Shown piece after piece: positions 1-10,600 of a stretch of DNA of 64,000 nucleotides. The notes under the pieces were generated by a model. It did not search any database, was not told where the DNA came from, and saw only the letters and a list, made by a program, of their open reading frames with translations. Where the stretch lies: positions 46,653,957-46,717,956 of the forward strand of contig CM039464.1 of NCBI GenBank assembly GCA_022414725.1. The letters are read 5' to 3'. The translations under genes and the position numbers were made by a program. This DNA comes from Microglena sp. YARC. Its lineage: Eukaryota > Chlorophyta > Chlorophyceae > Chlamydomonadales > Chlamydomonadaceae. Within the stretch, counting starts at the first letter, position 1. The number at the start of each line of letters is the position of its first letter.

Positions 1-129
1 GCAGAGTATGTGAGGGGCAAGCTCTGTTTGTTTTTTCGAGCGACGCGTCGCAAATTGAGCGACTTGGTGTGACCCCAGTGCAACGCGCTGCCCCCCTAAC
101 CCCCTGATGTGTTTGACACTTGTTTTCCT

Positions 130-665
130 GGTGCAGTGCAGGTCGTACTGCTACTCCCAGTGCCGTGCCCTGTGCGCTCCTTCCAGTGTGATGTGTTCAC
201 CGCTTTGTTCCTGATGCTATGCAGGTCGTACTGCTACTCCCAGTGCGTGCCCGGTGCGCTCCTTCCAGTGTAATGTGTCCAACGCTTTGTTCCTGATACA
301 ATGCAGGTCGTGCTCGTTCTCCCAGTGCCGTGCCTGGTGCGCTCCTTCCAGTGTGATGTGTTCAACGCTTTGTTCCTGGGGCAATTCAGGTTGTGCTCGT
401 TCTCCCAGTGCCGAGCCTGGTGCGCTCCCTCCCGTGTAATTTATAAACAAATGCAATGCTTTGTTCCTCATGCGATGCAGGTCATGCTCGTTCTCTCAGT
501 GCCGTGCCTGGTGCGCTCCTTCCAGTGTAATGTGTTCAACGCTTTGCTTCTGATGCTATGCAGGTCGTGCTGCTACTCCCAGTGCCGTGCCTGGTGCACT
601 CCTTCCAGTGTAATGTGTTTAACACTTTGTTCCTGATGCTATGCAGGTCGTGCTCGTTCTCCCAG
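130..665 (+). repeat. 83-bp tandem array, seven units
   Basis: The motif GCAGGTCGT(A/G)CT recurs at about 141, 223, 306, 389, 480, 563 and 646, mostly 82-83 bp apart, with CCAGTGCCGTGCCTGGTGCG in each unit. The last unit runs into the possible exon at 641-935. Confidence 0.85.
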
Positions 666-935
666 TGCCGTGCCTGGTGCGCTCCTTCCAGCGTGGCGCC
701 ATGCTTCATGTGCTGCACTTCCCTCCACAAGGGGTGACGGAGCAGTATGTGTCCATGCTAGCTGTCACATCATGTGGAGACCTTGCAGCCAGCTCTCTTC
801 CCTGTGCTGTGTTCCACGTGAAGCCCACTATCCTGGCAACAGTGCCCCGGAGCGCTAGCACAGCAGCTGCGTCTCGGAGTACTAACATGGTAGCAGCGCC
901 CCGGAGGGTCTTGCAGCGGTCTAACAGCCGCATCG
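641..935 (+). CDS. possible exon of an unrecognised gene
   Basis: Frame 1 stays open from 641 to 1063. After the last of seven 83-bp repeats it reads LVRSFQRGAMLHVLHFPPQG then VTEQYVSMLAVTSCGDLAAS, with many G/C-ending codons. The layout, decoy acceptor-like copies (CTATGCAG or CTTCCAG) followed by one copy that continues, is the same as at the kanadaptin exons. No family is recognised, and the exon ends are uncertain. Confidence 0.35.
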
Positions 936-1139
936 GCCATGACGCACCCGCAATTAAGCACAGTGCACAGTTTCGTACTTCACCGCAATCTCATGGGCAG
1001 GCCAGTGCAAGCAAGGCAGGCTTCAGCACGCAGCTCATGTCAAGCAGGTGGGTGGGTTGCTGAACACATGCATGCATCTTCGTACTTCGCCGCATTGTCC
1101 TAGGCAGGCCAGTGCAAGCAAGGCAAGCTTTCGCAAGCA

Positions 1140-1440
1140 GCTAAACGCTACAAACGCTACAAAAATAGATAAACACTACAAAAGGTACTCAAGCAGCTAA
1201 ACGCTACAAACGCTACAAAAATAGCTAAACGCTACAAAAGCTACTCAAGCAGCTAAACGCTACAAACGCTACAAAAATAGCTAAACGCTACAAAAGCTAC
1301 TCAAGCAGCTAAACGCTACAAACGCTACAAAAATAGCTAAACGCTACAAAAGCTACTCAAGCAGCTAAACGCTACGAATGCTATCTAGCTCACGAGTGCT
1401 ATCAAGCCCACTAACGAGTGCTATCAAGCCCACTAACGAG
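1140..1440. repeat. tandem repeat AGCTAAACGCTACAAACGC
   Basis: About four units of 56-58 bp (AAACGCTACAAAAGCTACTC). Two short CTAACGAGTGCTATCAAGCC units follow. Confidence 0.8.
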
Positions 1441-2300
1441 CTCAGGCTTGGTTAGTACTGTATTACCAGCTTTGACTGACAGGTCCGGGGGTTGAACCCA
1501 ATGCTAGGTTCACAGTTGCTGACCTGCAGCCTTGAAAGCGACCGAGAACTTTCCTTCGTGCTGTCGCGCGATAGTCGGAGCTCTGGCGCAGTAGTGGTCT
1601 GCGAAAGCAAAACCCACAGTTACCATTCCCCAGTTCAGTGCTTTCTGTTTCAATTGTATTGAACATGAAATTTGAAATCAATTTGAAATTTGAATCAAAA
1701 TTTGAACTCCCCTGCCCACCTTGCCCCCTCTCCCACTCACTTGCCAGCATTCTTGTTCAAAGTCGCAGAGGGTGGGTGGTGGGCTGGGGAGGGGGGTATT
1801 AGTGATCACCGCCTGGAGACGGGGTGGGGTGGTGGGGTGGAGTGGGTGGTGGGGTGGGGTGGTGGGATGGGGTGTAGTGGGGTGGTGGGGTGTAGTGGGG
1901 TGGGGTGGGGTGGAGTGGGGTGGGGTGGGGTGGGGTGGTGGGGTGGAGTGGGGTGGGGTGGTGGGTGGGGTGGGGTGGGGTGGAGTGAAGTGGGGTGGGG
2001 TGGAGAGGGGGGTTCTCTACAGTAACCATTCTGAAAGCAAACCCTACAGCAATCATTCCCTTTGGCAAGGCGTTACAATTTTCATGTGTTCAGTTTGCAC
2101 AGCGGATGTCTGGCAGATTATGCTTCTCTACAGTGTTTTGTCTCATGCATCCACAAATGATGAACAAACCCCACAGTAACCATTCCCCAGTTCGAGCGAG
2201 CGGGAAGGTTCCTTTAACCTCTCCCCGTGGCAAGGCGTAACAATCCTCAATTTTAAATTTATTATACTCCCACTGTGTTCGCGCCCATCTTCCAAAGCCT
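1441..2300 (+). mobile_element. tRNA-derived SINE-like repeat, family F, split by GT-rich DNA
   Basis: The head, GGCTTGGTTAGTACTG then GGGGGTTGAACCCA, resembles tRNA A and B boxes. The body (GCCTTGAAAG.GACCGAGAAC, TGTCGCGCGATAGTC) runs to about 1640 and resumes at about 2025-2300. Between them lies a GGGGTGGGGT stretch of about 380 bp. Related copies are at 10385-10790, 15020-15300 and 39640-39760. Confidence 0.65.
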
Positions 2301-2361
2301 CCATTTCCTTCTGTGCAGCATAGAACTTGTTTTAATTTCTCTGGTCCTCATCATTTCGCTG

Positions 2362-2634
2362 CTGTCCAGGTCAGAGCAACACTCAGTTAAGAGCAGGCCC
2401 TCAGAGCGAGCAGCCCCACAGCTTGCTGATGCCCCTTCTATGCGAGTGGCCACGTGCCACGGAGCTACGCAGGTGCCTGGTGCCGCTTGTGAGAGCACCT
2501 TGTGGCTGAACACAACTCAGCTACAAATAAGGTCGGAGAGTGCTGCTCTGGAGCTTTTCCTCCTCCTTGAGGCAGCTGTCCGAGCCGAGGAGAGCCGGAA
2601 GCTTGGCTCTATCTTCACTACTGTTGGCTTTTAA
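2362..2634 (+). CDS. possible terminal exon of an unrecognised gene
   Basis: A frame open from 2275 to a TAA at 2634 reads SEQHSVKSRPSERAAPQLAD and ends EAAVRAEESRKLGSIFTTVGF-stop. A good acceptor candidate is CGCTGCTGTCCAG just before 2371. Composition looks coding, but the upstream part of the frame is repeat sequence also seen near 10740. It could be the 3' exon of the gene suggested at 641-935. Confidence 0.3.
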   Translation: MSRSEQHSVKSRPSERAAPQLADAPSMRVATCHGATQVPGAACESTLWLNTTQLQIRSESAALELFLLLEAAVRAEESRKLGSIFTTVGF

Positions 2635-2739
2635 TCAAAACCAGGTTTTTATTGAGGTGCTACAAGAAGTACATGTGCTAAAATGCGCACCTTTGCGTTT
2701 TGGGGGGGACTACGTGGTAGCCGCACAGCCTGCCCCTTA

Positions 2740-3420
2740 GCAGTACACACACACCTAGTCGTGCCCCTTAGCAGTACACACACACCTAGTCGTGCACCAG
2801 CACCTTGTCGTGCTCCAACAGGGGGGACTGCGTGGTAGCCGTTTCACCTTTTGGGGTCGTATTTGGGCCCCCAAAGCGTAAACTTTAACTTGGTTACATA
2901 GCTTCAGCCAGCAATTTGGCTGCTCGCTGACGTCAGCAGTAAAAAAGTTGCATTTGGGGCCCCAAAAGCTGCTAGCAGCACCCCGAAGGCTAATATCACC
3001 GTGGTGCTAGATATGAAGCTACTGGGAAGCTACTAGGATCACCGTGGTGCTGGATATGAAGCTACTAGGAAGCTACCAGGATCACCGTGGTGCTGGATAT
3101 GAAGCTACTAGGAAGCTACCAGGATCACTGTGGTGCTGGATATGTAGCTACTAGGAAGCTACTAGAATCACCGTGATGCTACAAGACACTGGTTCCATTC
3201 CTTTAAAGAGACCCTGATCAAAACTGAACTCTTTATATCTTCGCAAGTTTTGGCTTTGTCCGGCTGCAAACCGCCTGCGGTCAGAGTAAAGAAATTGAAA
3301 TTGAAATTGTTACATCCGTGTAATACAGTTACTCACGGGACGTGAAGTTACACCATAGCGTAAGCCGGAACTAGCTTTAGTCACCGTGTCAGAGTAAAGA
3401 TGGATAGTACAAGTGCTTCT
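2740..3420. repeat. short tandem repeats between possible exon and family J
   Basis: Two units of CCCTTAGCAGTACACACACACC, then four of about 57 bp (ATCACCGTGGTGCTGGATATGA) from 2995 to 3180. No gene is seen. Confidence 0.6.
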
Positions 3421-3534
3421 ACACCACACTCATGCATACAGTATGCATTGGCATAGGTTTAGACAGGGCCTTGAGCAGGGTTAATAACCTGCTTTAAGCA
3501 GAGACAGGGATATGAGTATGTTGTCATTGGTTTG

Positions 3535-3670
3535 GATTGGATTATTGCATCGTTTTCAGCCAACTCTGGGCTGCTCATCGTTTTCCAATTCCAAGTCCCC
3601 CCGTGCGATGCCCACGGAAACCAGGGAGTCTACTAAGCGAACTAGACAGTTTAAAATCTTTTCCAGTTCT
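3535..3670 (+). repeat. family J dispersed repeat
   Basis: TTCAGCCAACTCTGGGCTGC, CCCCCGTGCGATGCCCACGG and AAACCAGGGAG recur at 61785-61935. Pieces lie at 4290-4400, 11440-11480 and 62325-62345. Confidence 0.55.
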
Positions 3671-4039
3671 AGGTCATTTCTTGGGGCATGGAGATGTTTT
3701 GGGTTGATTGCATGGTCAATCAGCCGTTGTACACCCCTGGTTACGATTCGTCGGGGACAGGTGGTGGTGGTGGTGGTGGTTGTTAGCTCCTCCTTAATTC
3801 ACCATCTATGTGTGTGTTACATATATGGTTAATGATAACGAATAATGAATCAAATATGGTAAATATGTAAATGTAGATGTGTGAGGGGGAAATGTAATTG
3901 ATTTGGTATACGGTCTCTTTTAACCAACTTATGGTTACTTACTTTGTTTTATGTTACATGGTTCTGTCTATATATATATATATGAGTGATGATTTCACTC
4001 CCTTTATTTTAGGCTACTCATGGTATGTAGTGGGCAGTA

Positions 4040-4275
4040 ATGTACATGCAGGGCAAATCCGTTTTCAAATCTATAAGTGGATTTTTTCTAGCTTCGTGGA
4101 TTTAGGCCTCCTCCAGGGACAGCGTTTGTATAGCTTTTTAAAGCTTTTAGTAGCTTTTGAGGGCCATTTACGGCACAAACACAAACAGTTTCTTCTTTTT
4201 TGTAGCAATATTTTCGCTTCAACGGGGTCAAAACTAGCGATCGCTATATATTATATATAGCGGTGAAAAAGAGCC
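4040..4275 (+). repeat. family I dispersed repeat
   Basis: It shares CTCCAGGGACAGCGT, GAGGGCCATTTACGGCA and GGGGTCAAAACTAGCGATCG with 60490-60725. It ends in a TATATA hairpin (AGCGATCGCTATATATTATATATAGCG). Confidence 0.55.
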
Positions 4276-4279
4276 CTGG

Positions 4280-6200
4280 TTACATGCTTCTTCAGCCAAC
4301 TCTGCCTCTTCGGGCAACTCAACGTCTTCCTATTTCAAGTTCCCCTGTGAGACCTGATCCTACCGAACCACCGTCAGCCACACAGAACCAACGGGCAGCG
4401 CGAAAATTGAACAGAACATTCATCCCACAGTGTAACGTGTAGGCTTGTCCAAAAGTATTAGTCATCTTCTAAAATTTGCCACATGTCAACCACCCTCTTA
4501 AGCTACTTGGGTGACATTTATGAATACAACAAAATGATGGCTCATATTATGCATGTGTCATCACGTGTTGTGAAGCAATGACTAGGGAGCTGTAAACCAG
4601 TTCCTCCATTTTCCCCTTTAGTTTGGATTGTCAAATTAACACGGGTGTTGGGGCATGTCAGAAGTACCCTATATGACACAAGGCACACCAGCCCCACATG
4701 TATTGTTGCCTCAATAGGTGTCCTTGGGGGGACAGACTTGTAAGCATGTTGTGCTACTCTGGGCTGGTGTGTGTCGTGGGCAAACACATTAACCTAAATG
4801 GGTATGGACCCCAGCATGTAGGCCCCTATTGAGCACTTTACCCATTGCATGGAGCCTATCCTCAACAGTCAGTTCAAATTTGAATGGGTGCCACATGTGC
4901 ATGCAAGATGAGTCTAGTATACCCACCATGTGAGAAACATCTGTATCCATCCATGCCCAGACACGCTGCGGAGGTCCGGAAAGCGCTAACGAGAGAAAAT
5001 ATGTTTGGAGCCTCACAATAGATCACCCGGGAAAACGTCACCACTGGACCTGGCTCGGTTATTAGAGTAAGGTTTCACCTAGCGCAGTAAGTTTGGACCC
5101 CGAACTCCCAGAATAGCACAGTGTGGGTGACGAAATATGTAGACAGGCTCCATAGGTTACTTTATTTCGGAAGCGACTGATACTTTTGAACACACCTAGT
5201 GACACACAGGGCACGCATAGGCTGCGTGGCCAGGCTGGGTGACTACCAGCCAGGTCATGAGCTGCCTGCGCCAGCTAGCACTAAGTACTACTACCTGCAG
5301 TCGCCTGCATTACTAGTACCGCTGTAGACCCTAACCTGGACTACCGCCTGGTATAAGCTGGCACCTAACGATGTTTTAGTTTTCTGTAGAGGGAGACTGC
5401 GGACACCGGGAGGAGATAGCTACTGGATTGTTACACAGTAGGCATTTGATAGATAGTCGCCGCCGTAGTGGACTGATATAGAAGCAGGCGGCAGTACAGG
5501 TAGTACTGCATGGCAGTGCACGTGGTCATAGCTGACACGGGCACTGCACAGAGCAAGGCAGGGACTAGACACTGGCTGCTCTGAGCCACTCTATAGCCGG
5601 TCTATAACCCGGTCTATAACAGATGTAAACATCGAATACCTATATCATTGAATCACACATATTAGTTAAAATCCGGTTATACCGGTCGCAACAGAAATGA
5701 AGGAGCATATTGAGCAGAATAATTTCCGTCCCTCGTGGCAGGTTCTAGGCAGCTACCTTCGCTGGCTAACCAGCCAAACCTAAAGCAACCTGATGTACCT
5801 GGCAGCTGACATATGGTGACTTTCCCCAGCTGCAGCATACGGGAGGGTCCCCTTAAAACCCCGCCCCTAGAGGCGTTTTCTTTTTGCAGCTCACATTATC
5901 GGCTTCCTAGCAATGCTGAGGTTTATGGACTTTGCCCAGAATGAAAGTGATTGATATGGTGGTGATTTTGGATTGGTGGTGGTGCTGTGGTTGTGATGAT
6001 TATAAAATAACTCGTGATGACACACACGGATATACCGGCAATATGATTCACTTGAACAGTTGTTTTACAAGAAGGATCTTCGGGTCTTCGCCTCAAAGGG
6101 TGGGCAAGAAGCTTGAGAGTTGAAAACACTTGCGACGATTGAAGTTACTTCCGCATGTGTTACAACTGCATGCATGATATAATTTATATTGTTAAATTAG
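4280..6200. other. no gene recognised
   Basis: Apart from the end of family I and a family J piece, I see no supported exon or RNA gene here. Open frames are short and overlap in several phases. Confidence 0.5.
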
Positions 6201-6208
6201 ATTATGAC

Positions 6209-6358
6209 TGTAGCACAAACTCAGGGCCCCCGTCGGTAAAACGATTATTTGGGGTTCAGTTCATCAGTGTTTTTCTTTTTAAGCCCTTCTTATCACGGTT
6301 GGGCAAGTTCCTTTAGCCTATTTGGCCTACCCCTAGACTGTCACGTACACATACATGC
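6209..6358 (+). mobile_element. family B dispersed repeat (SINE-like)
   Basis: The consensus, about 150 bp, begins TGTAGCACGAACTCAGGGCC, contains GGTTGGGCAAGTCCCTTTAG, and ends CCTGGACTGTAACATACATA with a CATA tail. This copy is nearly complete. Confidence 0.75.
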
Positions 6359-6534
6359 CATTTTCTCTCGTCCTATATCCCCCAAAGGATCAAATATGAA
6401 GATCCCGTTGTTATCTTCCCCTGAGGCCTCCTGAACCCGCTTGCCACCAACTCACCTTCTCATCAAGAGTTCAACACTCCGTGTTCTATCACACAGGAAT
6501 GTGTTTGTGCACAGTTTTGCATCACATTTTATCC

Positions 6535-6615
6535 AGACCCAGTCACCCAGACCCAGACCCAGACCCAGACCCAGACCCAGACCCAGACCCAGACCCAGAC
6601 CCAGACCCGCCCAGA
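6535..6615. repeat. CAGACC hexanucleotide microsatellite
   Basis: About twelve CCCAGA units, roughly 420 bp upstream of the kanadaptin start. The 6780-7026 stretch that follows is the likely kanadaptin 5' UTR and promoter; I see no clear TATA box. Confidence 0.8.
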
Positions 6616-7026
6616 CCCAGCCCCCCTCACCCCTGGCAGTTCTCGGCGAGTCGGTGCAGTGCGATCGGGCACCATCCAGGCCAGGCCGGTGCAGCCAGCC
6701 CTCACCCGCTCACCCGCATCACCTCTAGAACCCCAAGATAGCGTCAGCAGTCAACCAACGACTACATCCCTAATTAATTGAAGGCCCTGCTTCTATCTCT
6801 CGTTCGAGCCTTACGAGGCTTCTCTGTCGGACGTGCCCAGCTCGCATCTTCTATCTCGGCATTAGATCGTCTGCCCAGTCTATCGAACGCACCCGCCGAA
6901 ACAGCAAAATCCAACACTTTCCTTCCTTCTTTCCAGCAAGCCACTCCCAACTCTCTGTCTGTAGATCTGTGTTTCTGTTTCTAATCTCGAGCCCGCACAG
7001 CAATTCGGCCTAGTTGATTGTGAGAA

Positions 7027-7201
7027 ATGAGCGATTCTATGCCCCCACCCCCCATGGCAGCGGAAGCCAGCCCTAACCAAGACTCATCAGAGGCAAAACC
7101 GTCAGATAAATCTGAAAGAGCAAATGAGGAGTTCAGCATGCCTGCCCCCCCTTCATCCAAGCCCTCCAGGGCTCAGGAGCTAGTGGAAGGAGATGATAAA
7201 G
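7027..7201 (+). CDS. SLC4A1AP: kanadaptin exon 1 (start codon)
   Basis: The ATG at 7027 follows an in-frame TGA only two codons upstream (7021-7023), which supports it as the start. The peptide begins [13 protein letters not shown] and is polar and disordered, as usual for the kanadaptin N-terminus. The donor AAAG|GTGCTG at 7202 is mediocre but leaves phase 1, which exon 2 needs. Without splicing the frame stops at 7356. Confidence 0.65.
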
Positions 7202-7579
7202 GTGCTGCCTTAGTGCCCATTCCAGTTTTCTGTCCTATGGTTACATTCTGTACTCGGGAGTGTGGTATACATTTGTTCATGCTGCCTAAGTTTACTCAGC
7301 CCGCAGCAGCTGATAGACCATGCAATCAAAACAAAACAAAAAGGAGTGTCTCTTAAGTGTGGGGTATGGCATAGCTTAGGACAGGGCGAAGCTAATCATT
7401 TCTGTTTGTCATGCTCCTCCATAGCTCCATCAAGCTGCGGGCACATTGGGAGTCTAGCAGGGCACTAGAATGTAACCATCACCATCACCATCACCATCAC
7501 CATCACCATCACCATCACTATCACCATCACCATCACCATCACCATCACCATCACCATCGCCATCACCATCACCATCACC

Positions 7580-7631
<52 letters not shown>

Positions 7632-10600
7632 CCATCATCATCAGTATCACTACATCCCTGTGTGTGGCATAGATGGCAACTCTGCCTAGCAGCCAAATAT
7701 TAGGGAAGAACCGCATGTATAACACTGAGGACGAAGGAAAACCTGGGCTGTGCCCATGCAATCGGATAGGATCAGTAGAGTGGTGTGGTGTGGAGTAGGG
7801 TGAAGTGGAGAGGAGTGGCCTGGAGTATGGTGTAGTGTAGTGTAGAGAAGCGGAGTGTAGAGGAGCGGAGAAGATGGTAGGGGAGTTGAGTGGCATGGAG
7901 TGGGGTGGAGTATGGTGTAGTGTAGAGGAGTGGAGTCTTGAGGAGCGGAGTAGAGTGTAGTGTAGTGTAGTGGGGCGGGGTATAGTGTAGTGTGGTGTAG
8001 AAGAGTAGATGGGAGTGGCGTGGAGTGGGGTGGAGTAAGGTGTAGTGTGGTGTGGAGGAGTGGTGTGTAGAGGAGCGGAGTAGAGGGGAGTGGCGTGGAG
8101 TGGGGTGGAGTATGGTGTAGTGTAATGAAGAGGAGTGGAGTCTGGAGGAGTGGAGTAAAGTGAAGCGGAGTAGAGGTACGGGAGCGGAAGAAGTACGGCA
8201 GGTTTTTTCCTGCTTCCCCCCCCTGATCATCTGTGTGTGTCTTTTTGGTCTGCAGAGATGAGGTCAGTGGTTATAGCAGCTGCAGCCGCCGTAGCTGCCA
8301 AGGTTGCTCCAGGCCAACGGGAGAAAGCTATTGCTGATGCCACAACTGCGGTGAGGCCCTACAAAACGTCTTGCCATAGATGACTTGTAGGAGTCGGCTA
8401 TGTTATATAATATTAGTGAATAATTAATATTATAAAATATGTCATGATTGACATCAAGATAGAAAAACATTTCCCTAGGTTGATGTATTGCCATAGATGA
8501 CAGAACACGAGGCCCTATGTAGTACCATGATGACATCAAGATAGAGAAACATTTCCCTAGGTTGAGGTCTTGCCATAGATGACAGAACACGAGGCCCTAT
8601 GTAGTACCATGATGACATCAAGATAGAGAAACATTTCCTTAGGCTGAGGTCGTGTCATGATGACATGACATGAGGCCCTATGTAGTACCATGATGACATC
8701 AAGATAGAGAAATATTTTCCTAGGTTGAGGTCTTGCCATAGATGACGGAACACGAGGCCCTATGTAATGCCATGATGACATCAAGATAGAGAAACATTTC
8801 CCTAGGCTGAGGTCTTGCCATACATGACATGACATGAGGTCCTATGTAATGCCATGATGACATCAAGATAGAGAAACATTTCCCTAGGCTGAGGTCTTGC
8901 CATATATGACATGACATGAGGCCCTATGTAATGCCATGATGACATCAAGATAGAGAAACATTTTCCCAGGTTGAGGTCGTGTCATGATGACATGACATGA
9001 GGCCCTACGTAATGCCATGATGACATCAAGATATAGAAACATTTTCCCAGGTTGATGTCTTGTCATGATGACATGACATGAGGCCCTACGTAATGCCATG
9101 ATGACATCAAGATAGAGAAACATTTTCCCAGGTTGAGGTCATGTCATGTCATCATGACACAAGGCCATCTGTCATGTCATGATTGAGAAACATTTCAAGA
9201 TAGAGAAACATTTCCTGTGGTTGATGTCTTGTCATGATGACATGGCATGAGGCCCAACAAAAAGTACTTGCATAGCACTTGTGGGATCTCAGTTTGGTCT
9301 TGGTCTGGGCTTGGGTCTGTCTATGGGTCTGGGTCTAAGTCTGTCTACGGATCTGGGTCTGTCTGTGTGTCTGGATCTGGGTCTGAGTCCAAGTCTAAGT
9401 CTGGACCTGGTTTTGTCCGAGGGCTTGGGTCTGTCGATGGGTCTAGGTCTGGGTTTGGGTTTGTCTATTGGTCTTGGTCTGGTTCTATCTATGGGTCTGG
9501 GTCTGTCGATGGGTCTGGGTCTGCGTCTGGGTTTTTCTATGGGTCTGGGTCTGGGTCTGGGTTTGTCTATGGGTCTGGGGCTAGGTCTGGGTCTGGGTCT
9601 GGGTCTAAGCATTGCCCCTAATTCTGTCTAAGGGCTTGGGTCTGTCAATGGGTCTGGGTCTGGGTCTGGGTGAAATGTGCTGAACATTCTTACATGATAG
9701 AATGCGCACATCCGGATGCTGGACAGCTCGGACATCGTGGGCTGTGGTCAGACAGATCACTCAGCAAGGGACTGTTTGGAGGTGGGGGGGCACTCCCATG
9801 GCTGCATGGGTGGTAGTTGGCCGGCCCTTGACGGCAGACCTACGCAACGATAACTCGTTGAAAACAGGTTGCCGGAAGAGGTTGGTGATTAGTAATGCCT
9901 GTAAGAACGGTTGGTATTCTGCCCAGAAATGGACGAAAATAGTGTTGGTGAGAAAATTACAAGCGGGGGAACGAGTCAGGAGGGTCGTGTGTTGGGTTCC
10001 GGGTTTGGGGGGGAGATTTCTTAAGTCACACCAGTCTACTTTCCTGTATGTGTTGCGTTACACTTACATCACACCAGTCTTCTTTCCTACATGAGTTGCG
10101 TTACACTTACATCACACCAGTCTTCTTTCCTACATGAGTTGCGTTACACTTACATCACACCAGTCTTCTTTCCTACATGAGTTGCGTTACACTCACATCA
10201 CACCAGTCTTCTTTCCTATATGAGTTGCGTTACACTTACATCACAATAGTCTTCTTGCCTATATGAGTTGTGTTACACTTACGTCACACCAGTCTACTTT
10301 CCTACATGAGTTGTGTTACTCTTACATCACACCAGTCTTCTTGCCTGTATGAGTTGCGTTATACTTGTACTGTATGAGCATATTAAACTCCCACCCGTTG
10401 CTAGGTTCACAATTGCCGACCTGCTGCCTTGAAAGAGGCCGAGAACTTTCCTCCGTGCTGTTGCGCGGTAGTCCAAGCCCAGGCGCAGTAGCGGCCTGTG
10501 AAAGCAAGCCATACAGCCATCGTTTACCTTTGCAAGGCGTTACAATTTTCATTGTTTAGCATGCACAGCGGATGTCTGACAGATCATGCTGCTCATACAG

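Noticed and set aside
7411..7896. Histidine-, aspartate- and methionine/valine-rich frames
   Set aside because: They are readings of the CAT/CAC microsatellite and lack splice or homology support.
9702..10094. 130-codon frame in intron 2
   Set aside because: No splice sites in suitable phase, and exons 2 and 3 already join without it.
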